From positions 62,001 to 126,000 of the forward strand of contig NZ_RQTJ01000001.1 of assembly GCF_003858535.1 (NCBI RefSeq): a DNA stretch of 64,000 nt, given 5' to 3'. Under the pieces are notes generated by a model. That model saw nothing but the letters and a program-made list of their open reading frames with translations. It did no database searches and was not told where the DNA came from. How positions within the stretch are numbered: the stretch's first letter is position 1; each line of letters opens with the position of its first letter. The translations under genes and the position numbers were made by a program. Of this stretch, positions 16,165-24,951 are shown piece after piece. The stretch is from Paenimyroides viscosum. Lineage in GTDB: Bacteria; Bacteroidota; Bacteroidia; Flavobacteriales; Flavobacteriaceae.

Positions 16165-17160
16165 TTATTTATTCATCAGTTTACCGCCGATGTTACCTAC
16201 TGTAGATCCTGTACCTGCTCCAGCAAGATTTCCGGCTTTCATTGCTGTTTGGTTTACATTTCGGGTAAAATTCCCTGCACCTCCGGCTTGGATTACCCAA
16301 CCTGTTACTGTTGGAATTGTGAAGTAGCCAACGATACCGATAATCATAAAGATGATGTAAACCGTATTGCTCGTATCGGGTATGTAGGTCGGATCAGCAA
16401 GCATTGCTATATCCCTTTCTAAAATGAGGGATTGTATTCTTGCCAGCATCGAGCTGAACAAATCTGAAACAGGAAGCCACAGGTAAACACTGACATACCT
16501 TGTAATCCATTGCGTGAGTGTGGACTGAAAACCGTCCCACACAGAAATAGCAAAAGCTATTGGTCCCAGTATGGAAAGAACTATCAGGAAAAACGTTCGT
16601 ATGGTATCAATGACCAAAGCTGCCGCCTGAAAGAGTATCTCCAGTAGATTACGAAACCAATCCTTTATAGCTTTTTCAATCTTGTAAGCTTGTCTATCCA
16701 TATACATTCCCGCCATTGTACCAACGTCGGATGGCGACCATCCCAATTCGTCCAGCTTTTTATCAAAATCTTCGTCTGATACCATATAGGCTGTTTCTGG
16801 ATTTCGTACCATTGCTTCGTATTCCAATTGGTCTTTCTGTTGTTGGAGTTGGTTGAGGTCAAGCACTTGGCCTTCCAGTATTTGGTGGGTTCCTGTAACC
16901 ACAGGGCTTAATACTGCATTAATGGTTCCCAACACGATGGTTGGGAAAAACATTATACAAAGCCCCAAAGCGAACGGACGCAGCAACGGAAACACATCAA
17001 TAGGCTCGGCTCGGCTTAAAGCCTGCCAAACCTTTAATGCCACATAGAACAGCGCTCCCAATCCTGCCAAACCTTTAGCTACTGCCGCCATATCGCCTGC
17101 AAGCGGCATCATATCGTCGTAAAGCGAACGCAGGAGTTCGTGAAGATTATCCCATTCCAT
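16165..17160 (-). CDS. traJ: Conjugative transposon protein TraJ
   Basis: I chose ATG 17160 (MEWDNLHELLRSLYDDMMPL), one base after the preceding stop; the longer frame starts inside traI. The 331-aa protein is polytopic with about five to six membrane segments: residues about 24-44, 60-85, 185-220, 240-260 and 270-300. The acidic loop between the second and third carries LDLNQLQQQKDQLEYEA. It ends in a Gly-rich cytoplasmic tail. The family is VirB6-like and forms part of the inner-membrane channel. Confidence 0.9.
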   Translation of the reverse strand: MEWDNLHELLRSLYDDMMPLAGDMAAVAKGLAGLGALFYVALKVWQALSRAEPIDVFPLLRPFALGLCIMFFPTIVLGTINAVLSPVVTGTHQILEGQVLDLNQLQQQKDQLEYEAMVRNPETAYMVSDEDFDKKLDELGWSPSDVGTMAGMYMDRQAYKIEKAIKDWFRNLLEILFQAAALVIDTIRTFFLIVLSILGPIAFAISVWDGFQSTLTQWITRYVSVYLWLPVSDLFSSMLARIQSLILERDIAMLADPTYIPDTSNTVYIIFMIIGIVGYFTIPTVTGWVIQAGGAGNFTRNVNQTAMKAGNLAGAGTGSTVGNIGGKLMNK

Positions 17161-17161
17161 T

Positions 17162-17794
17162 TTACCAGTATTTTTGGTTAGAGGTTCCGTAGAGATCAAG
17201 CACTCTTTGTGCATCGTTTTTCTTTTTTGCTCTTAGGTAGCTTACAGAAATGTTCTTATTGGTATAGTAGCGAACAAGGCTGTGGTAGTCCTTAACCTCT
17301 TTGTACACACGGTCAATTACATCCATACGTTCTTTGTCGTTCAGCGAGAGACTTGATGATGTTATAATCTGCTTTAACTCTTTCAAAAGCTCGGTACTTT
17401 CATTGAGTAGTGCTGAATAACCATTGCCGATAGCAACCAATTCCTGTGGTGTGAAATTTGGGTCGTTCATCATTTTTCCAAAGTTTTGCACATATATTTC
17501 GGACACATCGCCCACCAACAAAACCGTTTGCTGTACTTTACGGGCATCTTTCACAAGGTTGTTGATGGCTTTCAGCTTATCGTAATATTCCTTGCCCTGA
17601 TCGTACACTTTCTTCACTTCGTTGAAGTTCTTTACGACATTGCTTACGGTGGAAGAAGTCTGTATGATTTCGTTCGCACTGTTGATAATTCCTGATGCCA
17701 GATTTGCAGGGTCAGTTACTACAAATTGAGCTTTCGCTGACGGTGCTACGGCGAGCATTAGTGCCGTACACACCAGATACAATACTTTTTTCAT
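17162..17794 (-). CDS. traI: Conjugal transfer protein TraI (DUF4141)
   Basis: The 210-aa protein has a clear signal peptide (residues 1-22, ending PSAKAQF), then QFVVTDPANLASGIINSANEIIQTSSTV and a long coiled-coil region, as in DUF4141 proteins. The architecture recalls VirB5-type minor pilus subunits. It lies 28 bases after traG and directly abuts traJ. Confidence 0.85.
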   Translation of the reverse strand: MKKVLYLVCTALMLAVAPSAKAQFVVTDPANLASGIINSANEIIQTSSTVSNVVKNFNEVKKVYDQGKEYYDKLKAINNLVKDARKVQQTVLLVGDVSEIYVQNFGKMMNDPNFTPQELVAIGNGYSALLNESTELLKELKQIITSSSLSLNDKERMDVIDRVYKEVKDYHSLVRYYTNKNISVSYLRAKKKNDAQRVLDLYGTSNQKYW

Positions 17795-17822
17795 TGTTTC
17801 TAAATTTTAAAATGTTAATTGA

Positions 17823-20327
17823 TTATTGATTTACTTTGTCACGCCTTTGCATTGCGATATGCTTAATGGCGAGTTCTACATTGCCGTCGAGTTCAGCAGC
17901 AAGCTGCATCACTTCCATTTTTTCGGTTTCTTCAGTGGTGTAAGCAAGGTATTCTTCCAAACTAACTTCGGTGGCATAGACTGCCGAGTGCGTACCACCT
18001 AAGCCAATCCAAACCTCCTTGTAAAGTCGGCTTGCATCGTTGTTCATATTAATTGAAAGTACCTGTCCTTTTTCTTTATCCGTAAGCCCCAACATTGCCT
18101 GTATGTCATCGAATTTGTTCATATACTTGCGTTGGTCTAAAAGGATTTTACAGTCGGAATTGTTGATGATACTTTCTTTCACAATAGGTGACTGGATAAT
18201 ATCATCTACCTCTTGCGTTACGACGATTGCTTCTCCAAAAAATTTTCTGACGGTCTTAAACAAATACTTAATGTATTCCGCCATTCCTTCTTTGGCAATT
18301 GCTTTCCAGGCTTCTTCAATCAGGATGAGCTTACGGATGCCTTTCAATCGGCGCATCTTGTTGATGAACACCTCCATAATGATGATGGTCACAATAGGAA
18401 AAAGGATTTTGTGGTCTTTAATCGCATCAATTTCAAACACGATAAAGCGTTTGGAAAGTAGGTCTAACTGTTTATCGGAATTGAGTAAATAATCATATTC
18501 GCCACCTTTGTAATAAGGTTCGAGTACGTTCAGGAAATTGGCAATATCAAAGTCTTTTTCCCTTACTTGTTTTTCTTCGAGTACCTTGCGGTAATCGCCT
18601 TTTACATACTCATAGAAGCCGTTGAATGATGGGTAAACATCTTCTTGTTTGATGCGTTCGATATAGCCTGATACAGCATTTGATAATGCTACTTCTTCTG
18701 AGCGAGTTGGTGGTTCATCATCACGTTTCCAAAGCGTCAATATCAAAGTCTTGACACTTTCACGCTTCTCAATATCGAACACACCATCATCGGTATAGAA
18801 AGGATTAAAAGCAATCGGATTATCTTCGGTATAGGTGAAGTAAACACCGTCTTCGCCTTTGGTTTTACCTTTAATGAGTTCGCATAATCCTTGATAAGAA
18901 TTACCAGTGTCAACAAGCAAAACGTGAGCGCCTTGCTCGTAATACTGCCGTACCATATGGTTTGTGAAGAAAGATTTACCAGAACCTGATGGACCGAGTA
19001 TGAACTTGTTACGATTGGTAATAATTCCACGTTTCATCGGCAAATCTGAAATATCCAAATGGATAGGCTTCCCGGTTAATCGGTCAGCCATTTTTATCCC
19101 GAATGGCGATGGCGAATTGTGGTAATTGGTTTCTTCTGTAAAAAAGCACAAAGCTGGCTCTATGAACGTGTAAAAGCTTTCCTCACTCGGAAAATCGCCC
19201 GCATTGCCCGGCATTCCTGCCCAATACAAAGTGGCTACGTCCGTAGTGTTATGACGTGGCTTGCATTCCATTAAAGCCAAAGCACTACCGCAATCATTCT
19301 TCAACTGTTTCAGTTCAGCAGGGTCTTCCGACCACGCCATAATGTTGAAGTGTGCCCTTACGGAAGATAGACCAAACGAATGTGCTTCATTGAGGTACCT
19401 TTCTATCCACTCTTTATTGATTTGGTTGGCACGGCTGTAACGAGCCAGTGAGTGCATATTCCTTGCGGACTTCTCAAACTTTTGTAGATTGGCTTCGCTG
19501 TTATCCAAAAACAAATATTGGTTGTAAATGTGGTTGCAGTTTAACAACAAGCCCACAGGTGCGGCGAATGACAAACGGCAATCGCTACGGTCGGTAGATA
19601 GCTTTTCAAAACGGGTATCAGCCGATACCGTTCCGGGTAAATCGTCAGTATCGGACAAGGTGTGCAGGCTTAGCTTTTTGTTCCCGATACGGACTTCTTC
19701 CGTTCCGAGAGCGATGTCCTGCATCGGTGTTCCGGCTTCCCTTGATAGCGTAAGGTACTGTTCCAGTAGTCCCTGTGTATCTTCTGTGCCGATGATTTCA
19801 TCTTCGGTCATTCGTTTCAGGGTTATGAAACCGCTATCGTTTACGATACGTTCAAACTGTGCCACCGCTTCCATAAAGCGATGTATCGTTTCCTTGTTCC
19901 TGATTTCCTTTGGTATCAGTGAACCTTTGCAAAGCGATGAAAAATTACTTTGGATACGCATACGCTCTTTGGTTGTCTTGGTTAAAAAGAGGTAGCAGTA
20001 ATGGTTTAGGAACGGTCGCTCATTAAAATGACGTTGATAGGATTTTGCCAAAAAACTCTGGTCTTCCTTTTCCAAATTGGGAGCGTAGCTTTCCTTGATG
20101 TACCAATCCTGTTTGTGTACGACCGTAAAATCAGGCAAAGTTTTAATAGCCTTATGCCAGGCGGAATGAATGGCTTCATATTCCGCAGAAGCTACAGTAA
20201 AAAGTTCCGGCAAACGCACTTCAAAGCAGGCGGTAATATCTGCATCTTTAGATAGGATACAGTTGTTTTCTACCGCCAACAAAGGAAATTTGTTCTCCAG
20301 CGTTGTTGTTTTAGATATATTTCTCAT
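17823..20327 (-). CDS. traG: TraG family conjugative transposon ATPase
   Basis: An 834-aa VirB4-type secretion ATPase. Walker A GPSGSGKS lies near residue 445, Walker B LILIEEAW near 668, followed by the VTQEVDDI motif. The N-terminal half (about 1-400) is the VirB4 N-domain, including a typical CILSKDADITACFEVRLPELF start. It energises pilus assembly and DNA transfer at the inner membrane. ATG 20327 overlaps the traF stop by four bases (ATGA). Length is normal for the family, with no frame damage. Confidence 0.93.
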   Translation of the reverse strand: MRNISKTTTLENKFPLLAVENNCILSKDADITACFEVRLPELFTVASAEYEAIHSAWHKAIKTLPDFTVVHKQDWYIKESYAPNLEKEDQSFLAKSYQRHFNERPFLNHYCYLFLTKTTKERMRIQSNFSSLCKGSLIPKEIRNKETIHRFMEAVAQFERIVNDSGFITLKRMTEDEIIGTEDTQGLLEQYLTLSREAGTPMQDIALGTEEVRIGNKKLSLHTLSDTDDLPGTVSADTRFEKLSTDRSDCRLSFAAPVGLLLNCNHIYNQYLFLDNSEANLQKFEKSARNMHSLARYSRANQINKEWIERYLNEAHSFGLSSVRAHFNIMAWSEDPAELKQLKNDCGSALALMECKPRHNTTDVATLYWAGMPGNAGDFPSEESFYTFIEPALCFFTEETNYHNSPSPFGIKMADRLTGKPIHLDISDLPMKRGIITNRNKFILGPSGSGKSFFTNHMVRQYYEQGAHVLLVDTGNSYQGLCELIKGKTKGEDGVYFTYTEDNPIAFNPFYTDDGVFDIEKRESVKTLILTLWKRDDEPPTRSEEVALSNAVSGYIERIKQEDVYPSFNGFYEYVKGDYRKVLEEKQVREKDFDIANFLNVLEPYYKGGEYDYLLNSDKQLDLLSKRFIVFEIDAIKDHKILFPIVTIIIMEVFINKMRRLKGIRKLILIEEAWKAIAKEGMAEYIKYLFKTVRKFFGEAIVVTQEVDDIIQSPIVKESIINNSDCKILLDQRKYMNKFDDIQAMLGLTDKEKGQVLSINMNNDASRLYKEVWIGLGGTHSAVYATEVSLEEYLAYTTEETEKMEVMQLAAELDGNVELAIKHIAMQRRDKVNQ

Positions 20328-20656
20328 ACTGCATTCTGTTTAGATGTGAATTTTAAATAGCGGTGTACAGGCTTGCGACAGATGATGTATCGAGGATGCC
20401 TTTTATTAGCGGCTATCTTCATTAATCCGTGTTCGCCGTATTTTCTGTTCAGCGAAAAGGTCTGCCACACAATCAGCGAAGCACCGCCTGCTCCGAGCAG
20501 CAGGCAGATATAAGAGTTTACGCCTGCCATATATAAGATCATGACTAGGATAAGTGTTCCAAGCAGTCCGCCTGCGAAAATGAACAGATATTGCGCTTTC
20601 AAACCTTTAAATTCCACCGTTCTTCCGACACCTTTGTTTATGTTGTAATTGTTCAT
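20324..20656 (-). CDS. traF: Conjugative transposon protein TraF (DUF4133)
   Basis: The start ATG 20656 (MNNYNINKGVGRTVEFKGLKAQY) is the family start; the longer frame up to 20731 lies inside traE. The 110-aa protein has two hydrophobic helices (about residues 24-43 and 48-68), followed by NRKYGEHGLMKIAANKRHPRYI. This is the DUF4133/TraF family, comparable to VirB3. It overlaps traG by four bases. Confidence 0.88.
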   Translation of the reverse strand: MNNYNINKGVGRTVEFKGLKAQYLFIFAGGLLGTLILVMILYMAGVNSYICLLLGAGGASLIVWQTFSLNRKYGEHGLMKIAANKRHPRYIICRKPVHRYLKFTSKQNAV

Positions 20657-20667
20657 AAGGCACAGGA

Positions 20668-20973
20668 TTAAAGGAAGAATGAACGCAGGATGGTAGCCGC
20701 AACAATCAAGAAGATACATGCACCGAACCACGAAGCCGCAGTTTTCGATGTATCGGGGTCGCCCGAACTGAATTTGTTGTACACCTTAACACCTCCGATT
20801 AACCCGACGACCGCACCGATGGCGTAAATTAATTGAGTTGCGGGGTCGAAATAAGAAGTTACCATTTGGGTAGCCTCGTTGATACCTGCTGTACCGTTTC
20901 CCTGTGCGAAAGCACCAATTCCTGACAGCATAGCAACGGCTGCCAGCAATACTTTTTTTCTTTGTTTTTTCAT
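20668..20973 (-). CDS. traE: Conjugative transposon protein TraE (DUF4134)
   Basis: ATG 20973 (MKKQRKKVLLAAVAML) gives a 101-aa protein with a signal peptide ending at AFAQ and two membrane helices: IYAIGAVVGLIGGVKVY, then ASWFGACIFLIVAATILRSF. This matches DUF4134/TraE, comparable to VirB2 pilins. The longer frame start at 21009 lacks support. It is the first gene of the traE-Q operon, and a 10-bp-phased array (21061-21110) lies 88 bases upstream. Confidence 0.88.
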   Translation of the reverse strand: MKKQRKKVLLAAVAMLSGIGAFAQGNGTAGINEATQMVTSYFDPATQLIYAIGAVVGLIGGVKVYNKFSSGDPDTSKTAASWFGACIFLIVAATILRSFFL

Positions 20974-21060
20974 AATTGAAACACATTTTTTGTTACTATT
21001 TTCCCGCACCTTGCGGACTTTCAGGACAAAGGTGTTTCAGAAATGAAGGCGTTATAACAA

Positions 21061-21110
21061 AGTGGCAGTCAGAGGAATTGTTTGGCGGTGAGTGGAAGTA
21101 TTAGGAGGTG
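21061..21110 (-). promoter_or_regulatory. 10-bp-phased TGGC array upstream of traE
   Basis: Five consecutive decamers each carry a GG at positions 4-5: AGTGGCAGTC, AGAGGAATTG, TTTGGCGGTG, AGTGGAAGTA and TTAGGAGGTG. The boxes thus follow at exactly one helical turn. Read in the direction of traE they are GCCA/TCCT-type boxes ending 87 bases before its ATG, a suitable place for an activator. It could also influence the DUF3800-like gene that starts at 21155 on the other strand. Confidence 0.6.
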
Positions 21111-21154
21111 TTTTTATAACTTAGCCACATATTTATTTTTAATAAGCTAACACT

Positions 21155-22291
21155 ATGATTGATTTTGAAATAGCCGAAATTGAGGCCGCTAATCAATTTG
21201 CCCGATTGCTAAATCCAAGGGTAGATTTTACAACACCATATACATTCTATTATGATGAGACTAATAATATAAAAACATTCTATGTAAGGGAAAACGATTT
21301 CAATTATACTTTTACGGCAAACTTCGTTTTGGGAGGACTTCTACATCAAGGAGCAATACCCGATGTACAGCCATTGATGGATAGTTTTAAATTGCAGAAA
21401 ACAGCCAAGGAAGTTAAATTCAAACATATCGCATTTGGAGATTTTCTTGATTGTCTCAAATCCCAGAAGTTAAATCTCTTCTTTCGCTTTTTAAAAGATA
21501 GCGATCTTTATGTCCATTATTCAAGCTTAAATATTCTGTACTGGTCTGTAGTGGATATTGTAGATTCTGCGATAATGAATTCGGACGCAGCTATGCAATT
21601 AGGACCTGGACTTGACAATCGAATGAAGAATGACCTTTACAAACTCTGTCGTCTTGAAATAGATGCTGTCGTTCAACTTTTTTATTCTTTCGAATATCCT
21701 AATGTTAAACCTGAAAAAATTGGTGATTTCATAGAAGCATTGAGTAATCTTTTTGAAGCATATCTTGAGTTACCTGAATTTCATTTTGGGTTGGAATCGT
21801 TACGGCAGATATTGAAAGAGTCTAAAAAGAAAGGCGAACTAGCTTTTGTTATGGATGAAAAAGATTATGTTCTGCTGGCAGATCTGACACATTTTTATCT
21901 TAGACCCATCTACACTTTCAAGAATTCAACTCATATATTCGATAATGAGGATTCCATCCGAGAAGCTTTGAACGAGTATAGAATGGTAGATAAAGGAGTA
22001 GAGTTTAAAAACTATTCTTTTGTTGATTCTCAGGATAGCCATTTGACACAACTATCTGATATTTTCGTTGGTTTCATGGGTAAATATACCAATTACAGGA
22101 ATACACACAATATGGAAGAAATTAAAGCAGATATCGACTCTTTCTCAGCTTTGCAATTAGAAAATATGAAGTTATTTATAGATATTATTAATAAATCAGA
22201 CCATAAAAACCCTGCCTTTCTACACGCAACAGATAGTTATGAAGAGGTAATGAAATTTGGGGAGTTGTGCGAGATTATTGCTGGAAAATAA
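21155..22291 (+). CDS. DUF3800-like protein, 378 aa
   Basis: The N-terminus carries YYDETNN (residues about 33-39) followed by a strand and FVLGGLL, like the DE[ST]GN...F-GG start of DUF3800 proteins, an RNase H-like fold. A C-terminal VDSQDSHLTQLSDIFVGF (near 290-307) matches the S-K-S-IQLAD-AG motif of that family, in which Asp residues form a putative metal site. DUF3800 proteins are often found in defence islands and mobile elements; their activity is poorly defined. The gene runs against the tra operon and the poly-Ubl operon, so it is an independent cargo unit. A hairpin terminator follows. Confidence 0.55.
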   Translation: MIDFEIAEIEAANQFARLLNPRVDFTTPYTFYYDETNNIKTFYVRENDFNYTFTANFVLGGLLHQGAIPDVQPLMDSFKLQKTAKEVKFKHIAFGDFLDCLKSQKLNLFFRFLKDSDLYVHYSSLNILYWSVVDIVDSAIMNSDAAMQLGPGLDNRMKNDLYKLCRLEIDAVVQLFYSFEYPNVKPEKIGDFIEALSNLFEAYLELPEFHFGLESLRQILKESKKKGELAFVMDEKDYVLLADLTHFYLRPIYTFKNSTHIFDNEDSIREALNEYRMVDKGVEFKNYSFVDSQDSHLTQLSDIFVGFMGKYTNYRNTHNMEEIKADIDSFSALQLENMKLFIDIINKSDHKNPAFLHATDSYEEVMKFGELCEIIAGK

Positions 22292-22329
22292 CCTAATTAA
22301 TATCAGATAACCTAAAAACAATTATATAA

Positions 22330-22359
22330 ATAAAGCCGAAGAATTACCCTCGGCTTTAT
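22330..22359. terminator. Bidirectional terminator between DUF3800-like and DUF6527 genes
   Basis: ATAAAGCCGA (22330-22339) pairs with TCGGCTTTAT (22350-22359), a perfect 10-bp stem with a 10-base loop, between two convergent genes. T-runs are short on both sides. Confidence 0.65.
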
Positions 22360-22377
22360 AGAGATAAAATTAAAGTT

Positions 22378-22800
22378 CTACAATCGGAAGAGTTTGGAGA
22401 TTTTCTGCCAAATAGTAGGTTTAGGGATTTCTTGAACAACAGGTTCTTCTTTTGGAATATCTGGCATTTCAAAATATTCTTCTTTATGTTTTAGATCATT
22501 TTCTCTACCTAAGTGGATTTCTCTTTCTGTCCAACGACCAGCAAACTCAATTTTATTGTTCCTTATCCAGTAGTGGGACTGACATTCAAAATTCCAATTG
22601 CCTATAGAGGGGTGAAGCGTAACTGCTTTACCATTAAAAGTCAGTTTCCAATCTGTAGGAGATAACGGGGTCACCACTTCATTACCGCATCCGCATACAC
22701 ATTTGTGTATTGCAGTACAGTATTCTATTGAGACATACAAAACGCCTTCCTCAACCTTTTCAGGAATGAACTCAACAAATTTATGGTGTAACATCCTCAT
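22378..22800 (-). CDS. DUF6527-type zinc-binding protein of a poly-Ubl operon
   Basis: The protein has [15 protein letters not shown], a compact Cys cluster, then [24 protein letters not shown] with further Cys and His, which together look like a structural or catalytic zinc site. This is the DUF6527 pattern encoded next to multi-ubiquitin-like proteins and E1 proteins. The C-terminus is a Pro/Glu linker with a short basic helix. I chose ATG 22800 ([11 protein letters not shown]); ATG 22794 is equally possible. The start lies inside the end of the E1 gene, so translation is coupled. It may act as the ligase-like or substrate-binding partner. Confidence 0.7.
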   Translation of the reverse strand: [140 protein letters not shown]

Positions 22801-23959
22801 TGAAAATTTTAGACACACTAATGGAATATGAGCTGTGATGTTCATTTTCCAGATCAACATAAATTCCAGATAACTTCTTCCATTTCAGGATAGCAAAAAC
22901 AGCATTTAATGCATTCAGTTCAGCTATCTGAATGTTGGTAGCGTATTCATTATTATCAGAGTCTTCCGAAAAAATGCGGAGGGGCAGATGATCATTTTTA
23001 TCACGAGAAGCAGAAGTAACCCTTACAGCACCTGTAAGTTTATCATCAACTACATTAACTCCTAGACCTACATCGGAAAAAGCGACATCTACACTTACCA
23101 AATGATCCGTTATTATCTTCCTTACGGCATTCTTGTCTACACATACAAATACATAATCCATTTGATCCAACTCTTGTAAGTTCTCTTTCTTTACATAGTA
23201 GTTATGCCCATGGATATACTTGCGCATGTTTGAATACAACTTTTGATAATAAGACACCTTTCTCGGGTTTTCGTACAGATCATTCATTGACGCTGCACCA
23301 GGAGAACGGAAAGCATTGTGCTGGTCAAAGGTATCCCCATCGTATATATGGATTTCTTTTACCGGAGTTTTAGCTACCAAATCCAAAATATATGCTCCAG
23401 TACCGCCCAGCCCAATAATTGCTATTTTCTGCCTTTCTAACTTTGCATTAATCATTTCGATGTTTGCGCGGCTGGAATTGGTATCAATGTATTCAAATAC
23501 TGTTTCATTAGCACTGTCTGGTATGACCTTAAAAGTCTTTTCCGCAACTGAAGGGTCGAGATATTTCGCAGGTGCGGAAATGATGTCTGCGTACCTCTTG
23601 ACTTTTTCATAGTAGTTCGGATATCCGGAAGCAGGCTTATTTGAAAAAGATCTATTTACCGTAACCTGATGGTTTAGTACAGAAGTAGTATTACTATGCT
23701 GGATTGCTGTAATGACTGTACCATCAATTTCACAGGGGTTATCCCCGATAAAATGTATAACATGGTTATCTGGAGTTCCCGTTCGTTCATTACAACTTAA
23801 TGTAAGCGTAGTTACCAATATTCCATATTGGATTTGATTGTTTTGATCTACAAAGGGTATATGGTGGATAAGTAAATATCCACCACGTACCTCGATCTCA
23901 TAACCTTCGTCTCTTAGACGTTTAAGGTCAGGACTATGATTTATCAGTTGCTGTGACAT
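22781..23959 (-). CDS. ThiF-family E1-like protein with N-terminal E2-like region
   Basis: The 392-aa protein has two parts. Residues about 1-165 start with LKRLRDEGYEIEVRGGYLLIHHIPFV, the DUF6791 region that usually precedes ThiF in bacterial ubiquitin-like operons. Residues about 170-392 form the E1 adenylation domain: IIGLGGTGAYI, an acidic IYDGDTFDQHNAFRSPGA segment and YVFVCVDK. It should adenylate the C-terminus of the ubiquitin-like protein encoded just upstream; its start overlaps that gene by 26 bases. No JAB-type isopeptidase is encoded nearby, unlike Bil or CBASS systems. Confidence 0.8.
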   Translation of the reverse strand: MSQQLINHSPDLKRLRDEGYEIEVRGGYLLIHHIPFVDQNNQIQYGILVTTLTLSCNERTGTPDNHVIHFIGDNPCEIDGTVITAIQHSNTTSVLNHQVTVNRSFSNKPASGYPNYYEKVKRYADIISAPAKYLDPSVAEKTFKVIPDSANETVFEYIDTNSSRANIEMINAKLERQKIAIIGLGGTGAYILDLVAKTPVKEIHIYDGDTFDQHNAFRSPGAASMNDLYENPRKVSYYQKLYSNMRKYIHGHNYYVKKENLQELDQMDYVFVCVDKNAVRKIITDHLVSVDVAFSDVGLGVNVVDDKLTGAVRVTSASRDKNDHLPLRIFSEDSDNNEYATNIQIAELNALNAVFAILKWKKLSGIYVDLENEHHSSYSISVSKIFNEDVTP

Positions 23960-24635
23960 CGAAGATCATTTTATTTTTTACACGAACAATTGAACCTTTA
24001 ACCATAGTACCTTCCGGTTTTGGTTCCCAACCTCTGCTATAAGTAACCGTATAACCCTTGTTTGGGTTATTATCGTATGATCCGAAAGCCAACACAACCA
24101 ACTGCTCAAAAGAGATGTATGCTTCTTTCCAAATATGTGGACGAGCATTCACAATGATTGTAAACTCCGTTGGTTTAGGCTTAGAGAAAAACTTCTCTTT
24201 ACCCGGACGAGCTAAATCAACGACTTCATCATCTAATATTTGATCGTCTTGCCAACCTTCCTTGACATCAAGGAAGATATCATCTTCAACAGGTATATTA
24301 CCCAGTTCTCTGATTTGAGCACCTCTGATGTATTGCTTATACCAGGTAAAGGGCTTGTCATTAATGAAGAACTGAAGCTTTTTCTTTACAAAGAAATACT
24401 CGGTTTCAGGTCGAGCCAAGTTAACTTGTTTCTCATTTTCAATAAGCTCATCCTGATAAGGTTTGCTAATAGACAAAAACAACTCGGTATCTAAAGGTAT
24501 CCCAGCAAGCTGTTTTAATTCTGCACCTGTTTTGTACTGGTCAAAAGCTTCATACTCTTTACCTTCTATTACAAATGTTAGAGGTACTTTTGGATTTTGG
24601 GAATGTGATTCCCCTTCATGTTTATTTGAATTCAT
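23934..24635 (-). CDS. Multi-ubiquitin-like protein, three Ubl repeats
   Basis: The 233-aa protein contains three tandem ubiquitin-like units at residues about 17-85, 88-155 and 160-228. Units 1 and 2 end in nearly the same LARPxxExFF pattern, and each starts with a strand such as LTFVIEGKEYEAFDQY, LQFFINDKPFTWYKQY or FTIIVNARPHIWKEAY, followed by GAxLxxLxxIPxDxxLFL. This is the Multi_ubiq family of poly-Ubl operons described by Iyer, Burroughs and Aravind. The end, TATDKS, lacks a diglycine, so it may need trimming or is attached by a different chemistry. Confidence 0.85.
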   Translation of the reverse strand: MNSNKHEGESHSQNPKVPLTFVIEGKEYEAFDQYKTGAELKQLAGIPLDTELFLSISKPYQDELIENEKQVNLARPETEYFFVKKKLQFFINDKPFTWYKQYIRGAQIRELGNIPVEDDIFLDVKEGWQDDQILDDEVVDLARPGKEKFFSKPKPTEFTIIVNARPHIWKEAYISFEQLVVLAFGSYDNNPNKGYTVTYSRGWEPKPEGTMVKGSIVRVKNKMIFDVTATDKS

Positions 24636-24808
24636 CTTGAATTTAAATTGATATTAATTAATATTTAATTGCTTATTGCTTATCATTTCGGCAATAAATA
24701 AGGCGTACCCTACGATAGTTTAATTCTGATGCAATTGAAATTTTATACTATTAATACCAAGCCCCACTACCTGAATTGTACTGGCAGGAGGTTTAAAATC
24801 ACGAAAAG

Positions 24809-24840
24809 CTTGTTTATTTCAAATAAAGGAGGTAGTTTTG
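24809..24840 (+). promoter_or_regulatory. Bacteroidota-type promoter for a possible small RNA
   Basis: CTTG (24809-24812), one mismatch from TTTG, and TAGTTTTG (24833-24840), an exact TANNTTTG, are separated by 20 bases, the expected -33/-7 spacing. Nothing on this strand encodes a protein downstream. Confidence 0.45.
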
Positions 24841-24846
24841 AAGTGC

Positions 24847-24928
24847 AAAAACATTACTACCAAGAGCCTTGCAAGGGCTTTTGTTTCCTTTAAGGAATCA
24901 AGCCAGGTGATTTTCGCCTGGTTTTTTA
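24847..24928 (+). ncRNA. Candidate small RNA, about 80 nt
   Basis: A promoter-like pair (24809-24840) and a strong intrinsic terminator bracket about 80 bases without an open frame. The predicted transcript carries an AGCC-GGCT hairpin (24865-24879), a TTCC-GGAA hairpin (24886-24897), and the terminator CCAGGTG (24903-24909) with CGCCTGG (24915-24921) followed by six T. It lies between the poly-Ubl operon and the DUF2188/IetAS genes and is transcribed against both, so its start region could also be antisense to neither. No Rfam family is recognised by eye; the length and 5' end are inferred. Confidence 0.4.
24903..24927 (+). terminator. Intrinsic terminator, plus strand
   Basis: CCAGGTG pairs with CGCCTGG (one G-T pair) across a loop of ATTTT and is followed immediately by TTTTTT. 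The minus-strand reading has no T-run, so it serves plus-strand transcription although no plus-strand protein gene lies upstream. Confidence 0.7.
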
Positions 24929-24951
24929 TTTTCTTACCTGCCTCTTTCTCA

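Noticed and set aside
21061..21110. CRISPR-like or minisatellite reading of the phased arrays
   Set aside because: Only the TGGC-type box recurs; unit length is 10 bp without spacers, and no cas genes are present.
24652..24951. Retron or tmRNA-like gene in the spacer
   Set aside because: No reverse transcriptase is nearby, and no tRNA-like acceptor end or tag frame is visible; only a short RNA with its own terminator is supportable.
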